Source: Devosia sp. A8/3-2
Lineage (GTDB): Bacteria > Pseudomonadota > Alphaproteobacteria > Rhizobiales > Devosiaceae
Length of the DNA stretch: 64,000 nt
Direction: 5' to 3'
NCBI GenBank assembly: GCA_025452255.1
Contig: CP104974.1
Location: forward strand, 1,241,001-1,305,000
Both the position numbers and the translations under genes were made by a program. The number at the start of each line of letters is the position of its first letter. Within the stretch, counting starts at the first letter, position 1. The notes beneath the pieces were generated by a model. The model was not told the DNA's origin. It was given only the letters and a program-made list of their open reading frames with translations, and did no database searches. Below are positions 1 through 11,200 of the stretch, piece after piece.

Positions 1-895
1 GGTTGAATTCAGGCGGGAAGCCCGACATCAGGATGCCGGTATTCATAGCACGGATGATGATGGCGCCGACCACGGCCATGGGCACCGAGAAGCGTCCGCC
101 GAGCAGGGACGTGCCGCCGATGACCACGGCCGGGATGGCGTCGAGTTCGAGCCAGAGGCCGGAATTATTGGCATCGGCGCCGCGAATGTCGGCGGCGACG
201 ACAATGCCGGCAATGGCGGCGCAGAACCCGCTCAGGGCATAGACGAGCACGAGCAGCATGCGGCTGCGGATGCCGGCCAGCGAGGCAGCGGCGCGGTTGA
301 CGCCGATGGCACGGATGAAGAGGCCGATGGCCGTTTTGCGCACCAATAGGGTCACCAATATCAGCAGGGCCGGGGCGATGACCGCGGCCATGGGAAAGCC
401 GAGGAAGGAGCCGGTGCCGATAAAGATCAGGGTGGGATCGTTGAAGGTGACGATGGAGCCTTCGGTGATGAGCTGGGCAATGCCGCGCCCGGCCACCATC
501 AGCACCGGGGTCGCCACGATGGGCTGGATATCGAGCAAGGCGACGAGGAAGCCGTTCCACAGGCCACAGGCAATGCCGACGGCAAGGGCCGCGATAACAG
601 CGACGGGGGTGGGATAGCCGGCGACCACCATGGTGGCGGCAACTGCGCCGCACACCGCCATGATGGCGCCGACCGACAGATCGACGCCCTTGGTGGCGAT
701 GACGCCGGTCATGCCGATGGCGAGGATCGCTACCGGCGCACCGCGATTGAGCACGTCGATCAGGCTGCCGAACAGGCGCCCATCCTGCCGAGTGATGCGG
801 AAGAAATTGGGAAACAGCAGCCAATTGATGAGCAATACGCCGGCCGGGGCCAGCAATTGCGGATTGGCGAGGCGTTCGAGGTGGAGGCGCTTCAT
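1..895 (-). CDS. ytfT: sugar ABC transporter permease (YtfT/RbsC family), 3' end outside window
   Basis: Inner-membrane permease of a CUT2 (ribose/galactofuranose type) importer. The frame is open from the ATG at 895 to the window edge, about 298 codons, with hydrophobic segments throughout and the family signature region around VDLSVGAIMA (residues ~75-85). I translated it by hand without meeting a stop. The family is usually ~330-340 aa, so only the C-terminal end is missing. The ATG overlaps the ATPase stop as ATGA, so translation is probably coupled. The YtfQ-like binding protein upstream points to a galactofuranose-type pentose/hexose transporter. A second permease (YjfF type) would be expected just beyond the window edge. 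Confidence 0.85.
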   Translation of the reverse strand, partial: MKRLHLERLANPQLLAPAGVLLINWLLFPNFFRITRQDGRLFGSLIDVLNRGAPVAILAIGMTGVIATKGVDLSVGAIMAVCGAVAATMVVAGYPTPVAVIAALAVGIACGLWNGFLVALLDIQPIVATPVLMVAGRGIAQLITEGSIVTFNDPTLIFIGTGSFLGFPMAAVIAPALLILVTLLVRKTAIGLFIRAIGVNRAAASLAGIRSRMLLVLVYALSGFCAAIAGIVVAADIRGADANNSGLWLELDAIPAVVIGGTSLLGGRFSVPMAVVGAIIIRAMNTGILMSGFPPEFN

Positions 896-2408
896 GGCTG
901 GGCCTCGTCGGCGGAATTGGCGATGGCCTGCACGATGACTCCGGGGTTGATGTTCTTGCCGCGCAGTTCGGCCACCATTTCGCGATCGCGCATGACCACG
1001 ATGCGCGAGCTATAGGCAACCACTTCATCCAGCTCGGAGGAAATGACGACCATGGCCATGCCGTCGTCGCGCAGCCGATTGATGGTGCGCACAATCTCGG
1101 CATGAGCGCCCACATCGATGCCGCGGGTGGGTTCGTCCAGAATGAGGAAGGCCGGGTCGGTGGCCAGCCAGCGCGACAGGATGACCTTTTGCTGATTGCC
1201 GCCCGAGAGGAGCTTGACGGGCATGTCGAGCGAAGCGGCGCGGATATCCATGGCCTCGCCGAATTTGCCGGCAATTTCGAGCTGTTCGTCGCGGTTGAGC
1301 GCGCGGAACCAACCCAGCTTGCCCTGCAGCGCAATGATGATGTTTTCGCGCACTGACAGATCGCCGAAAATGCCCTCGGCCTTGCGATCCTCGGGGCAGA
1401 AACCGAAGCCGCGGCTGATGGCGTCGGTGGTGTTGCGGATAGCGGTGGGCTTGCCGGCCACCGTGACGCTGCCCTGATCGGCCGGGTCGGCGCCGAACAT
1501 CAGGCGCGCCATTTCGGTGCGGCCGGAGCCGAGTAGGCCGGCGACCCCGATCACCTCGCCCTTGTGAATGGTCAGATCGAAGGGATGCACGCTTTTCTTG
1601 CGGCCATAGGATTTGAATTCGAGCAGCACGTCGGTGGTGGGGCGCTCGGGCTCGAGATCGGTGGCGCCGGAAAGGCGATGTCCTTGCCCAGCATCAGGCG
1701 GACCACATCGGTGCGGCTGACGCTATCGAGCTGGCGGGTATCGACCGGGCGCCCATTGCGCAGCACGGTGACGCGGTCGGAAATGGCAAAGACTCGGTCG
1801 AGGAAATGGGTAATGAAGATAATGGCAAGGCCACTCTTCTTGAGGTCGGCAATGACCTCGAACAGGCGCTCGACCTCGTTGCGGTCCAGACTTGCCGTGG
1901 GTTCGTCCAGGATCAGCACCTTGCCGGAGAGTTCGACGGCGCGGGCAATGGCGACGATCTGCTGTACGGCGACGGAATGGCTGCCCAGATCGCTGGCTGG
2001 ATCGAGCGCCGAGCCATAGCGTTCGAGCAGCGTGCGGGCGGCCTTTTCCATTTTTCGATGATCGACGAGGCCAAAGCGGGTCGGCTGGTGGCCCAGATAG
2101 AGGTTTTCGGCCACCGAGCGGTTCGGCAGCAGGTTTACCTCCTGATAGACCGTGCCGATGCCGTGGGTCTGGGCATGGAGGGGATTGTCGAGCGTGACCG
2201 GGGCGCCATCGACAAAGACGCCGCCGGCGTCGGGCTGGTAGGCGCCGGTCAGAACCTTGATCAGGGTGGATTTGCCGGCCCCGTTCTCGCCCAGCAGGGC
2301 ATGGACCTCGCCGGGCCGCAGCCCGAAATCGATGGCATCGAGTGCGGTGTGATTGCCAAAAATCTTGGTCACGCCGCGTGCTTCGAGCACGTAAGGGCCG
2401 TCTTGCAT
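892..2408 (-). CDS. ytfR: sugar ABC transporter ATP-binding protein, two ATPase domains (frameshifted)
   Basis: ATPase that energises the adjacent CUT2 permease. The N-terminal domain has Walker A GENGAGKST (residues ~40-48) and Walker B LILDEPTASLD. The C-terminal domain has a degenerate GLLGSGRTE P-loop, the signature LSGGNQQK and Walker B LILDEPTRGID. This pairing is typical of ~500-aa RbsA/YtfR ATPases, and the span fits that length. The frame changes once near 1660, after LGKDIAFP, in a CCGGCGCC run where one base appears lost; the sequence continues as DLEPERP in the other frame. It overlaps the permease start by ATGA and follows the binding protein with a hairpin in the gap. Confidence 0.85.
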
Positions 2409-2435
2409 GCTATCCTCCCCCCAGCGAGCCGATTA

Positions 2436-2458
2436 CCCCGCCGGATACACCGGCGGGG
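2436..2458 (-). terminator. intercistronic stem-loop between binding-protein and ATPase genes
   Basis: CCCCGCCGG and CCGGCGGGG form a perfect 9-bp stem around ATACA in the 69-bp gap. No U-run follows on the minus strand, so it is more likely an mRNA-stabilising or partial attenuation hairpin. Such elements often keep binding-protein mRNA in excess over the permease and ATPase. Confidence 0.55.
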
Positions 2459-2477
2459 CGAGACGTCTCAGAACCGA

Positions 2478-3443
2478 TTAGTAGCCCAGACCCTTGCGGG
2501 TGTCATATTCGCCCTGCGGATTGTCTTCAGGGGTATAGAGCTTGGATTCGGTGATGATGAACTTCTCCGGCTCCGTGCCGTCCTTGAGATAGGCGGCGAG
2601 GGCGTCGAAGGCGGGGCCGGCCATGTTGGGGGTCAGCTCCACCGTGGCATTGGCTTCCCCGGCGACCATGGCGGCGAAGATGTCCGGCACGGCGTCGATG
2701 GAGACCACCTTGATGTCGGTGCCGGGCTTGAGGCCGGCATCTTTGATGGCTCGGATGGCGCCAACGGCCATGTCGTCATTGTGAGCATAAACAGCGCAGA
2801 TATCGGCGCCGCCATTTTCGGCCTTGATGAAGCCTTCCATGACTTCCTTGCCCTTGGCGCGGGTGAAGTCGCCGGTCTGGCTGCGGGCGATGGTGATGTT
2901 GTCGTGGCCGGCAATGGCTTCTTCAAAGCCCTGCTTGCGGTTGATGGCGGGGGTGGAGCCGACGGTGCCCTGCAGTTCGACGACCTTGCACGGCTCGGTG
3001 CCGACCGCTTCGACCAGCCATTCGCCGGCAACGCGGCCTTCCTTGACCTGATCGGAGGCAACCGAGGTGAGGTAGAGGTCTTCGGGCGCATCGACGCCGC
3101 GATCGAGCAGGATGACCGGGATTTCGGCTTCCTTGGCTTCGGTCAGCACATCTTCCCAGCCGGTGGCGACGACAGGGGCAACCGGGATGGCGTCAACGTC
3201 CCGGGCGATGAAGCCGCGAATGGCCTTGATCTGGTTTTCCTGCTTCTGCTGCGCATCGGCGAATTTAAGCTCGATGCCGCGCTCTTCGGCCTGCTGCTTG
3301 GTGACCGAGGTTTCGGCGGCGCGCCAGCCCGATTCCGAGCCGATCTGGCTGAAGCCGACGACCGAGCCTTCTTGCGCCGTGGCAAAAGACGTCAAAGCAG
3401 TAGCGAGGCCCGCCACGACGGCGAGCGTTTTAATGATGTTCAC
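2478..3443 (-). CDS. ytfQ: galactofuranose-type sugar ABC transporter substrate-binding protein
   Basis: Periplasmic sugar-binding protein of the YtfQ/RbsB (Peripla_BP_4) family. I chose the GTG at 3443 because GGGAGGAC lies just upstream and the product (321 aa) then begins with a normal Sec signal peptide (KTLAVVAGLATAL, cleavage near ATA-QE). The mature protein begins EGSVVGFSQIGSESGWR, characteristic of YtfQ, and keeps the ligand-loop patterns NQIKAIRGFIA and ILLDRGVDA. The frame is intact. It is the first gene of the operon that continues into the ATPase and permease. The substrate is inferred from family resemblance; other furanose sugars are possible. Confidence 0.88.
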   Translation of the reverse strand: MNIIKTLAVVAGLATALTSFATAQEGSVVGFSQIGSESGWRAAETSVTKQQAEERGIELKFADAQQKQENQIKAIRGFIARDVDAIPVAPVVATGWEDVLTEAKEAEIPVILLDRGVDAPEDLYLTSVASDQVKEGRVAGEWLVEAVGTEPCKVVELQGTVGSTPAINRKQGFEEAIAGHDNITIARSQTGDFTRAKGKEVMEGFIKAENGGADICAVYAHNDDMAVGAIRAIKDAGLKPGTDIKVVSIDAVPDIFAAMVAGEANATVELTPNMAGPAFDALAAYLKDGTEPEKFIITESKLYTPEDNPQGEYDTRKGLGY

Positions 3444-3498
3444 GATGTCCTCCCAATGTGGCCGCCGAGGCGTATTCACCTTCGACGATGAGAGGACG

Positions 3499-3525
3499 GT
3501 ATATAAAGTACTATTATATGTAAAG
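3499..3525 (-). promoter_or_regulatory. AT-rich promoter region of the ytfQ operon
   Basis: A ~27-bp AT-rich island in GC-rich DNA. On the minus strand it has an exact TATAAT at 3518-3513, about 70 bp before the GTG start of ytfQ. I see no good -35 box, so an activator or a non-canonical promoter is possible. Confidence 0.35.
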
Positions 3526-3675
3526 TGAGGACGTGATGGGGTATTCGCCATTCGCCTTGCGGCGGCGTGAGGAGGTTTTGAGTGGCCAGATCCCCGAGCA
3601 AACACCGCCGTTTCCTTAGGGCCTGACCCGAGCGGCGGCTGGGCAGGCACTGGGTTCAGTGCAAGCGGAGAATGG

Positions 3676-3696
3676 CCCTCGGGTCAAGCCCGAGGG
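3676..3696. terminator. stem-loop downstream of the lacI-type gene
   Basis: CCCTCGGG and CCCGAGGG form a perfect 8-bp stem around TCAAG, between the 3' end of the LacI gene (3763) and the ytfQ promoter. No clear U-run follows. It may be a terminator or one of the dispersed palindromes of this genome. Confidence 0.4.
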
Positions 3697-3762
3697 AGAT
3701 GCGGTGGTTATGGGTGGATGGTGCCCGCCAGAATTATCCTTGCGCCGGCTGCGGGTCGTGCC

Positions 3763-4797
3763 TCAGCCCCGCCATTGCGGCACCGGCTCCGCCGTGGTTT
3801 GCAGATTTTCCACGGCGTCGCCGTCGATGCGCTTGAGCAATAGGCGGGTCAGTTCGACGCCGGCGCCGAAGACGTCTTCTCGGATGCTGTCGAGCGTGGG
3901 GAAGAGGGTGGGCAGGATGTCGGAGGTTTGTTTGTAGACCAGCTGGAAATCGTGGCCCAGTTGCAGGCCGCCATCCTGTAGGCCACCGATCAGGGCGATG
4001 GTGCGCATTTCGCTGTCGCTGACAATGCCGTCTGGGCGGTCGGCCGCGCGGGCCAGCTCCTGCCCCGGGCGGCGCATTTCGGCGGGGCGGCCGCGCGCCA
4101 CCGAGCCATCCATGATGCGGCCCACCATGCCCACTTGCGCGGTGGCGCGATGAAAGGTGGTGACGATATTGTGGTAATTGGTGGTGCTGTCATCGCCGAT
4201 CACCAGTAGCGCTGGTGCAGCCCTTGGCGGCCGAGCGCTGCACGGCCATGGCGGCAAAGGTTTCCGAATGGAAATCGTGATAGGGATGGGGGCTGTAAAA
4301 CTCGGTGCGGCCGTGGCTGACAAAGGGGAAATCGGCATCCATCAGCATCTGCACCCGGCGGTCGCGCGGGCCGGTATGGGTGATGAGCACGCCATCGGCG
4401 GTGCGGTTATCCAGAATATAGCGGATCGTATCGGTAGATTGCTGGCGCTCGAATTCGGGGATCACCGTGAGGTGGTAGCGCGTGTTCTTGATGGCATGGC
4501 CAATGCCCCGGATCATCTGGCGGGAAAAATCGATGGAATCTTCGGCGCCGTCGAGCACGAGGGCCACCACATTGGTCTTGCCGGTGCGCAGGCGCACCCC
4601 GCGCGGTCGGGCACATAGCCCAGTGATTGCGCCGCATCCATCACGCGCTGGCGGGTTTCCTGCTTCAGCGTGGTGCCGCCGCGCAGCGATAGCGACACGG
4701 TCGAAAGGCTGAGGCCGGTCAGCTCGGCCAGCGTCTTCAGCGTGACGCGCTGATGGGCATTGCCCGGCCGCGAACCCGGCTTGTGCTTCTGGCTCAT
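3763..4797 (-). CDS. LacI family transcriptional regulator (frameshifted)
   Basis: Sugar-responsive repressor. The N-terminus has a LacI helix-turn-helix (VTLKTLAELTGLSLSTVSLSLRG, residues ~18-40) with the hinge region after it (QRVMDAAQSLGYVPDRAG), then a periplasmic-binding-protein-like effector domain (TNVVALVLDG, DGVLITHTGP). The frame shifts near 4598 and near 4215; the pieces join to ~344 aa, normal for the family. The gene is divergent from the mannoside operon, and two TGCAACG-TGCA palindromes lie in the shared 273-bp gap, so it most likely represses that operon and itself. It could instead control ytfQRT downstream. Confidence 0.85.
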
Positions 4798-4860
4798 GGT
4801 TTCATTTGTCCCCGGCTCTCTTTTACACCGCTCGCCCGATATTCCAAATCCCGTTCAACT

Positions 4861-4872
4861 TGCAACGATGCA
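4861..4872. promoter_or_regulatory. LacI-type operator 1
   Basis: TGCAACGATGCA is a 12-bp palindrome with one mismatch, 64 bp upstream of the LacI start codon. It matches the TTGCAA-family half-sites bound by many LacI proteins and resembles operator 2. Confidence 0.55.
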
Positions 4873-4969
4873 GAATGTATTCAACAGGCTAACACCCTCT
4901 GATAGGCCGGAAATTCCTAGAGAAAATGCTGTATGCCATTCGTCATAAGAGCATGATGCAATTAGGATT

Positions 4970-4981
4970 TGCAACGTTGCA
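4970..4981. promoter_or_regulatory. LacI-type operator 2
   Basis: TGCAACGTTGCA is a perfect 12-bp palindrome, 109 bp centre to centre from operator 1 and 89 bp before the ATG of the sugar-binding protein. The spacing and pairing suggest DNA looping by a LacI tetramer over the divergent promoters. Confidence 0.6.
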
Positions 4982-5070
4982 TTTCCTGTGTTTACCTTGG
5001 ACCGCGCCGGGGGAGGGTCTGGCGCCGCAAGCCGCGCAATGTCGCGGCGCGAGCACTCGAGGAGGAGTTG

Positions 5071-6389
5071 ATGCTCAAAAGAATCTGTTGACGACGGTGG
5101 CCGCCATTGCACTGGCCGCGACATCAGTCATGCCGGCGCATGCCGAAGTGACAATCATGTATGCCGAATGGCTCTCGTCCCCGGTCGAGCCCGGCATCAA
5201 GAATTTCGAGGCGGCGACCGGTGAGACAGTCAATGCCATTAAACTGCCCGGCCGGGGCTATGACCAGCGCATCGCGCTCGACCTGAGCGCCGGCACGGCG
5301 GCCGACGTGATCCAGATGGACAGTTTCATGGTGTCCGAACTGGCTTCGGCGGGCTATCTGCATCCGCTCAATGAACAGGGGGCGGGCTGGGACCAGTTCC
5401 AGTATTACCAGCCCGGACTGCTCGAAGTGGCGTCCTATGAGGGCAAGGTCTATGGCCTGCCCACCGATACCGACGTGCGCATGCTGTGGTACGATAAATC
5501 CAATTTCGAAAAGGCCGGCATTGCGGTGCCGTGGGAGCCCAAGAGCTGGGCCGATGTGCTCGATGCGGCGCAGAAGCTCAAGGATGCGGGCGTCCAATAT
5601 TTCTTCCAGCTGCCCGCCGGCACCAAGCAAGCCGAAGCCGCCACCATGCAGGGCTTTTATATGCTGCTGCTCGGCGCCGACGCGCCAGAGGGTGACCGCA
5701 ACCGCCTGCTCAATCGCGAGACCGGCCAGTGGATCGGCGACAGCCCGGCCATCCGGCGGACCCTCGAATTCTACAAGACTGTCTATGGCGAGCTGGGCAT
5801 GCCGGCGGACCTGAACTATGCCGCTGATCCCGGTGTGGCGGTGCGCGAGGCATTGGCCAATGACCAGCTCGGCATCCATGCTTCGGGATCGTGGGAAGAT
5901 GCCTGCCTGTGGGATTGCAATGGCGTGAACCTGCCGACCCGCGAAGAGCGCGACGCCCTGGTCGGCTGGACCCCGTGGCCCGGTTCGGGCGAGCCCGGCG
6001 CCAAGGCCACGACCAATATTTCGGGCGGCTGGACCATTGGCGTCAATGCCAAGGCCGCCAATCCGGACTCGGCCTTCCAGCTGGTGACGACCATTTTCGA
6101 CGTCGAGAACTTCAAGGCGTGGACGTTGGCCAACCACCGCATGGCGGTGCGTACCGATATCTCGGAATCGCCGGAATATATGGAAGATGCGTATCTGGCC
6201 AAGGCGACGGCGCTCGCCGCCGACACGACCGGCCGCGATACGGTGCCCGGTTACCAGACGGTTTCGGCGCTGGTGCAGCAGATGACGGCGCAGATCCTTG
6301 ATGGCGCCGAAGTCGAAGACGTGGTGCAGGAATATCATGACGCCCCGGTCGACGAGTTCGGCGAGGACAAGGTCATCACCTACGAATAA
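5071..6389 (+). CDS. extracellular sugar-binding protein of ABC transporter, family 1 (frameshifted near start)
   Basis: Periplasmic binding protein of a CUT1 importer (MalE/UgpB type). The ATG at 5071 has GAGGAGGA upstream, but the frame stops after six codons. One A missing from the A-run at 5077-5080 restores MLKKNLLTTVAAIALAAT, a normal signal peptide cleaved near AHA-EV. The mature part has family features such as AADVIQMDSFM, VYGLPTDTDVRMLWYDK and an ASGSWED region, ~440 aa in total. It is the first gene of an operon with two permeases, an alpha-mannosidase and a MalK-type ATPase. A mannoside or mannose-containing oligosaccharide is the inferred substrate. Confidence 0.85.
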
Positions 6390-6456
6390 GCGAACCTCCC
6401 CGACGCGGCGGTCTCCAGAATGGGGGCCGCCGTGACGGGCAGAATTTGTCCTGCCA

Positions 6457-6546
6457 CGATGTCATCCCCGGCGAAGACCGGGGTTCATCCCGAGATCAAC
6501 GAAGCGGCAAAATCTCAGGATGGATTCCGGCCTGCGCCGGAATAAC
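6457..6546. repeat. extragenic palindromic repeat (two-hairpin type)
   Basis: CCCCGG/CCGGGG (6466-6483) and ATTCCGGC/GCCGGAAT with a CTGC loop (6524-6543) lie in the gap between the binding protein and the first permease. Nearly the same two-hairpin layout recurs at 35291-35398, so this is a dispersed REP-like element. Confidence 0.7.
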
Positions 6547-6572
6547 ACCGAGCAAATTATGGGCCCGTGTGA

Positions 6573-7473
6573 ATGAGTTTGATGAAAAACCAGTGCCAAT
6601 CCTCGGCTCACCAGCAACCTGCTTGTGCTGGGATTGGGCATGTTGCCAGCGCTGCTGCTGATCGGGGTGCTGCTCTATTTCACCGCTCGGGCCTTTGCCT
6701 TCAGCTTTACCGATCTGGCGCTGGTGGGGCGCAAATCGGTGGAGTGGAGCTGGGTGGGGCTGCAGAATTTCGAGCGGCTGTTCACGCGGCGCGGATTCTC
6801 GGAATCGCTGTGGACCACCGTCATCTTCGTGTTCTTTTCGGCCATTGTGGGCCAATCGGTGCTGGGGTTTCTGCTTGCAGCGCTGCTGCAGGGCACCCAA
6901 TCCACGATCAAGACCGTGGTCGAGGTCTGCATCATGCTGGGCTGGCTGTTGCCCGATATCGTGGCGGCGTTCCTCTGGTCAGCGACCACCTCGCAGACGG
7001 GGCTGGTCAATTCGCTGATCGTCGTGCCGTTGGGCTTTCCGCCGATCAATTTCATCAATGATTATGCCCTGCCGGTGGTGACCATCGCCAATATCTGGAA
7101 GGGTACGGCTCGGTCGTATCTGCTGTTTTCGGCGGCGCTGGATTCGGTGTCACGCGAGGTGGTGGAGGCGGCCAAGGTGGATGGGGCGACCCCGTTCCAG
7201 CGCATCTGGCTCGTCATGCTGCCGATCATTCGGCCGCATATCGCCACCAATATGCTGTTCATCACCATCTGGACCTTCACCTATTTCCCGCTGATCTTCG
7301 CCATGACCGGCGGCGGGCCGGGCACGCAGACGCAGACGCTGGCCGTGTTCCTCTACAATCAGAGTTTTTCGCGCGGCAATCTGGGTTTTGGCAGCGCCAT
7401 TTCGGTGGCCATGCTGGTCATTGTGGGCCTGTTGTCGCTGGTCTATCTGCGCATGCTGCAGGAGCCGAAATAA
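6573..7473 (+). CDS. sugar ABC transporter permease, MalF/UgpA type (frameshifted near start)
   Basis: First inner-membrane permease of the CUT1 transporter. From about 6600 the frame is clean, with six hydrophobic segments and the EAA loop (EVVEAAKVDGATPFQRIWLVMLP, about 70 residues from the C-terminus) that contacts the ATPase. The start is uncertain: the ATG at 6573 reads into the permease frame only if the A5 run at 6585-6589 is one base too long or two too short. The resulting ~300 aa fits the family. The second permease begins immediately after the stop. Confidence 0.82.
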
Positions 7474-8288
7474 ATGGAAGCCAATCCCGCTCATTCGCGG
7501 CTCACCACGATTGCCCTCGCCTTCATGGCGATCATCTGGGTCAGCCCGTTTTCCTGGCTGTTCCTCAATGCCTTCAACCCGGCGGCGACGGGGAGCCCGG
7601 CCATTCCCCAATCGGTGGGACTGGACAATTTCGCCTCGGCGGTCAGCGGCAATGCCGGACGGCAATTCCTCAATTCGGTGCTGATCGCGGCGGGTACCGC
7701 AACGCTCAGCGTCGTGGTGGGGATTGCGGCGGCCTATCCGCTGTCGCGGCTTAAAATCCCGGGGCGGAATGCGTTTTTGTGGACGCTGGTGCTGTTGCGC
7801 ATGCTGCCTTCGGCGGGCGTGCTGGTGCCGCTGTATTTCGCGGCGCAGCGCGGGGGCCTGCTCAACCAGTTTGGCGTGATCATTGCGCTGACGATTTTGA
7901 ACCTGCCATTCACGCTGCTGCTGCTCAAGAATTTCTTCGATACCGTGCCGATCGAGCTGGAAGAGGCCGCCTATGTGGAAGGGGCTTCGCTGTTTCAGAT
8001 CGTGACGCGCATTGTCTTGCCCATGTCACGTGCCGGTATTGCAGTGGTGTGGTTCTTCAGCTTCACGGGGGCCTGGAACGAGTTCCTGTTGCCGCTGATC
8101 TTTTCTCGCGTCGAGGCCGGCTTTCCCATGTCGGTCGGCCTGTTCGCGGCCTTTGGCCAGCAGGGCTCCGTGCAATACGGGTTCTGGCGGCCTATTCCAT
8201 CATCTACGCAGCGCCGGCGGTCGGCGTATATTTTCTATTGCGGCGGAACATGAACACAGGGTTCGCCGGTGTCGGAGTTAAAGGATGA
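7474..8288 (+). CDS. sugar ABC transporter permease, MalG/UgpE type (frameshifted near end)
   Basis: Second CUT1 permease, starting directly after the TAA of the first (TAAATG). It has six hydrophobic segments and an EAA loop (ELEEAAYVEGASLFQIVTRIVLP). One base is missing near 8187, where TGGGCGGCC appears as TGGCGGCC. The protein then continues as AYSIIYAAPAVGVYFLLRR to the stop at 8288, giving ~270 aa. That stop overlaps the mannosidase start as ATGA, so the transporter and enzyme are translationally linked. Confidence 0.85.
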
Positions 8289-11200
8289 CCTATTCCAATC
8301 CCCTTTCGTCCAAGCTTGGCTTGCTGGACGATGATCTCAAGATGGAAGGCAAGCTCCTCAGGCTCTGCGCCGATCTCGAAAAGAAGATTCTGACGCCGAT
8401 TCTTGATGCGCCGTTCCAGTGGCATGTGCTGCGCGACGATGTGAGCACCGAAACAGCGCTCAAGGCGGATTGGCGGGGCTGGGAGAAATTCGGCTCCCAT
8501 TCGGTCTGGGCCAAGAAGCAGGGCCATACCGGTTTGCCGCCGAAGTGACTGTGCCCGAAGAAGCGGCCGGCAAGACTTTTGTGCTCAAATTCACCAGCCA
8601 GTGGCAGGACCGGCCGGGTTCGACCGATCCGCAATGCCCGGCCTATCTCGATGGCAAGATCGCCCGGGCGCTGGATGGCAACCACACCGAACTGGTCATC
8701 GAGCGCAATGCCAAGCCCGGTAGCAAGCATGTGCTGCTGGTCAATGCCTTCACCTTTTTCGAGCGGCCGCTGGTCGGCTTTACTGTCGATTTCTATACGC
8801 GCAGCGAGCGCGCTGAAAGCTCTATTGGGATCTGCAGACCCCACTGGATGTGGCGACGCGTCTTTACCAGAATGACCCGCGCCGTCAGGCGATCCTGAAC
8901 ATCATCGACCGCTCATTGCGCGCTTGATCGCCGGGCCGGCTTTACGCCCGCCTTCGAGGCTTCGCTGGGCGATGCCGAAAAGATCGCGGCGGAAATCTAT
9001 GCCCCGGTCGATACCGAGACCCAGCCGCAGATCACCGCTGTCGGCTCTACCCATCTCGACGTGGGTTGGCTGTGGCGCGTGATGCATACCCACGACAAGA
9101 CGGGCCGCTCCTTTGCCACGGTGCTCAACCTGATGGAGGAATATCCCGAATTCGTCTTCATGTATAATCAGTCGGTGCTCTTCGACTTTCTCAAAAGGAT
9201 TATCCCGAGCTGTGGGATCGCCTGCAGGCCCGCGTCAAAACCGGCCAGTTCGAGATCGAAGGCGCGATGTGGGTCGAGCCCGACGTCAATATCGTGTCAG
9301 GCGAGAGTCTGGTGCGCCAGATCATGCGCGGACGGCAGTTCCATCTGGCCGAATTCGGCGTTGATCCCAAGACGGTGTGGCTGCCCGATACGTTCGGCTA
9401 TTCGGCCAATCTGCCGCAGATCATGGACAAGTCGGGGCTGAAATATTTCGTCACCTCCAAGCTGAGCTGGAACGATACCGACCGGCATCCCTATGACAGT
9501 TTCCACTGGAAGGGCATTGATGGCACCGTCACCAAGGCGCAGCTGATCACGGCGCAGCGCTATGAGAGCGAGGCGGTTTACACCACCTATAATGGTGACC
9601 TCTCGGTCAGCGAAACCATGGGCGCCTGGAAGCGCTACGAGCCCAAGGCGGTCCATGATGAAGTGGTCATGTCCTATGGCTATGGCGATGGTGGTGGTGG
9701 CCCGACCCGTGGGATGATCGAGCGTGGTATTCGCCTCGAACGCGGCATTCCCGGCGCCCCGCGCGTCAAGCTCGAAGGTATCGTGCCGTTCCTTGACCGC
9801 CTCGGCGCCAAGATGGATGCGCCGGGCAACAAGTTCCCCACCCGGAATGGCGAGCTTTACCTGCAATATCACCGCGGCACGCTCACTTCGGTGGCCAAGA
9901 ACAAGGCCAATAACCGCAAGGCCGAGCGCTTGCTGCGCGAACTCGAATTGCTCGGCGCTGGCGCTTGCAACCAGTGGCGCGCCCTATCCCAAGGAGACGC
10001 TGGCCGAGTTCTGGGAATTGGTGCTGATCAACCAGTTCCACGACATCCTGCCGGGGACCTCGATCCCCGAGGTCTATGTCGACAGCGACAATGAATATGG
10101 CAAGATCTTCTCGACCCCGGGTTCGGCCAATGGCCCTCGGCACAGTGCGGCAGCCACGCTGAGCAAGAATGCGGGCGGCGGGCTCAAGCTGTTCAACTTC
10201 ACCGGCCAGACCCGCTCGGGGCTGGTCAGTGTGGGCAGCGATGCGGGCCTCGAAGGGACTTCGCTCAGCATTGGCGGCAATCAGCATAGCCTGCAAAAGG
10301 TCACTGGCGCTGGGGGCGAGATTGCCTATGTGGCGCCGGTCTCCGATCTGGTCCCCCGGGCTGGACGGGAGCGCAGATCGTCACCGGGGCGACGGCCAAT
10401 AGCTCGCCGCTATCGGTGTCCACGAGCCATCTTGAGAATGAATTGCTCAAGGTGACGTTCGATGCGTCGGGTGAAATCACTTCGGTGTTCGACAAGTCAC
10501 GTAAGCTGAAACCATTGCGGCGGGCGAGAAAGCCAATCGGCTCATCGCTTATGAAGACAAGCCCATGGAATGGGACGCCCGGGATATCGATCGCTATTTC
10601 GAGGAGCAGTTCTGGCCGCTGGCTGATGCCAAGGCCAAGATTTCGGTGGTTGAAACCGGGCCGCATCGGGCCGCCATTCGGATCGAGCGCAAGTATCAGG
10701 CTTCAACTGTGGTGCAGGTGGTCTCGCTGGCCGCCGGCGCACGGCAGGTTGAGTTCGATACCTTTATCGACTGGCAGGAGCGCCAGACGGTGCTCAAGGC
10801 GCAGTTCCCCTTCGATCTCAACACGTCCGAAATCCGCTCGGAAATCCAGTTCGGCCATGTGCGGCGCCCCACCCATCGCAATACCAGCTGGGACAAGGCG
10901 CGGTTCGAAGCCTCGATGCATCGTTGGGTGGATTTGAGCGAATCCGACTTTGGCGTCGCGCTGCTCAATGACTGCAAATATGCCTATGATTGCTCGGAGC
11001 AATCGGTGCGGCTGACCCCGGTGCGTGGCTCGACCTTCCCGCATCCGGAAGCAGATCTCGGCGAGCATCGCCTGCGCTATGCCCTCTTCGTGCATGATGG
11101 CGTGGCGGATCTCGCCGATGTGCATCGTGCCGCCGAGCGCTTCAACAATCCGGTGGCGGTGATTGGTTCACTGCATCCGGTGGCCGATGCGGCAGAAGAT

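Noticed and set aside
1806..3491. Long plus-strand open frame (561 codons) opposite the ytfQRT genes
   Set aside because: It is antisense to ytfQ and the ATPase, whose motifs are unmistakable; its translation is low-complexity and matches no family. High GC makes such antisense frames common.
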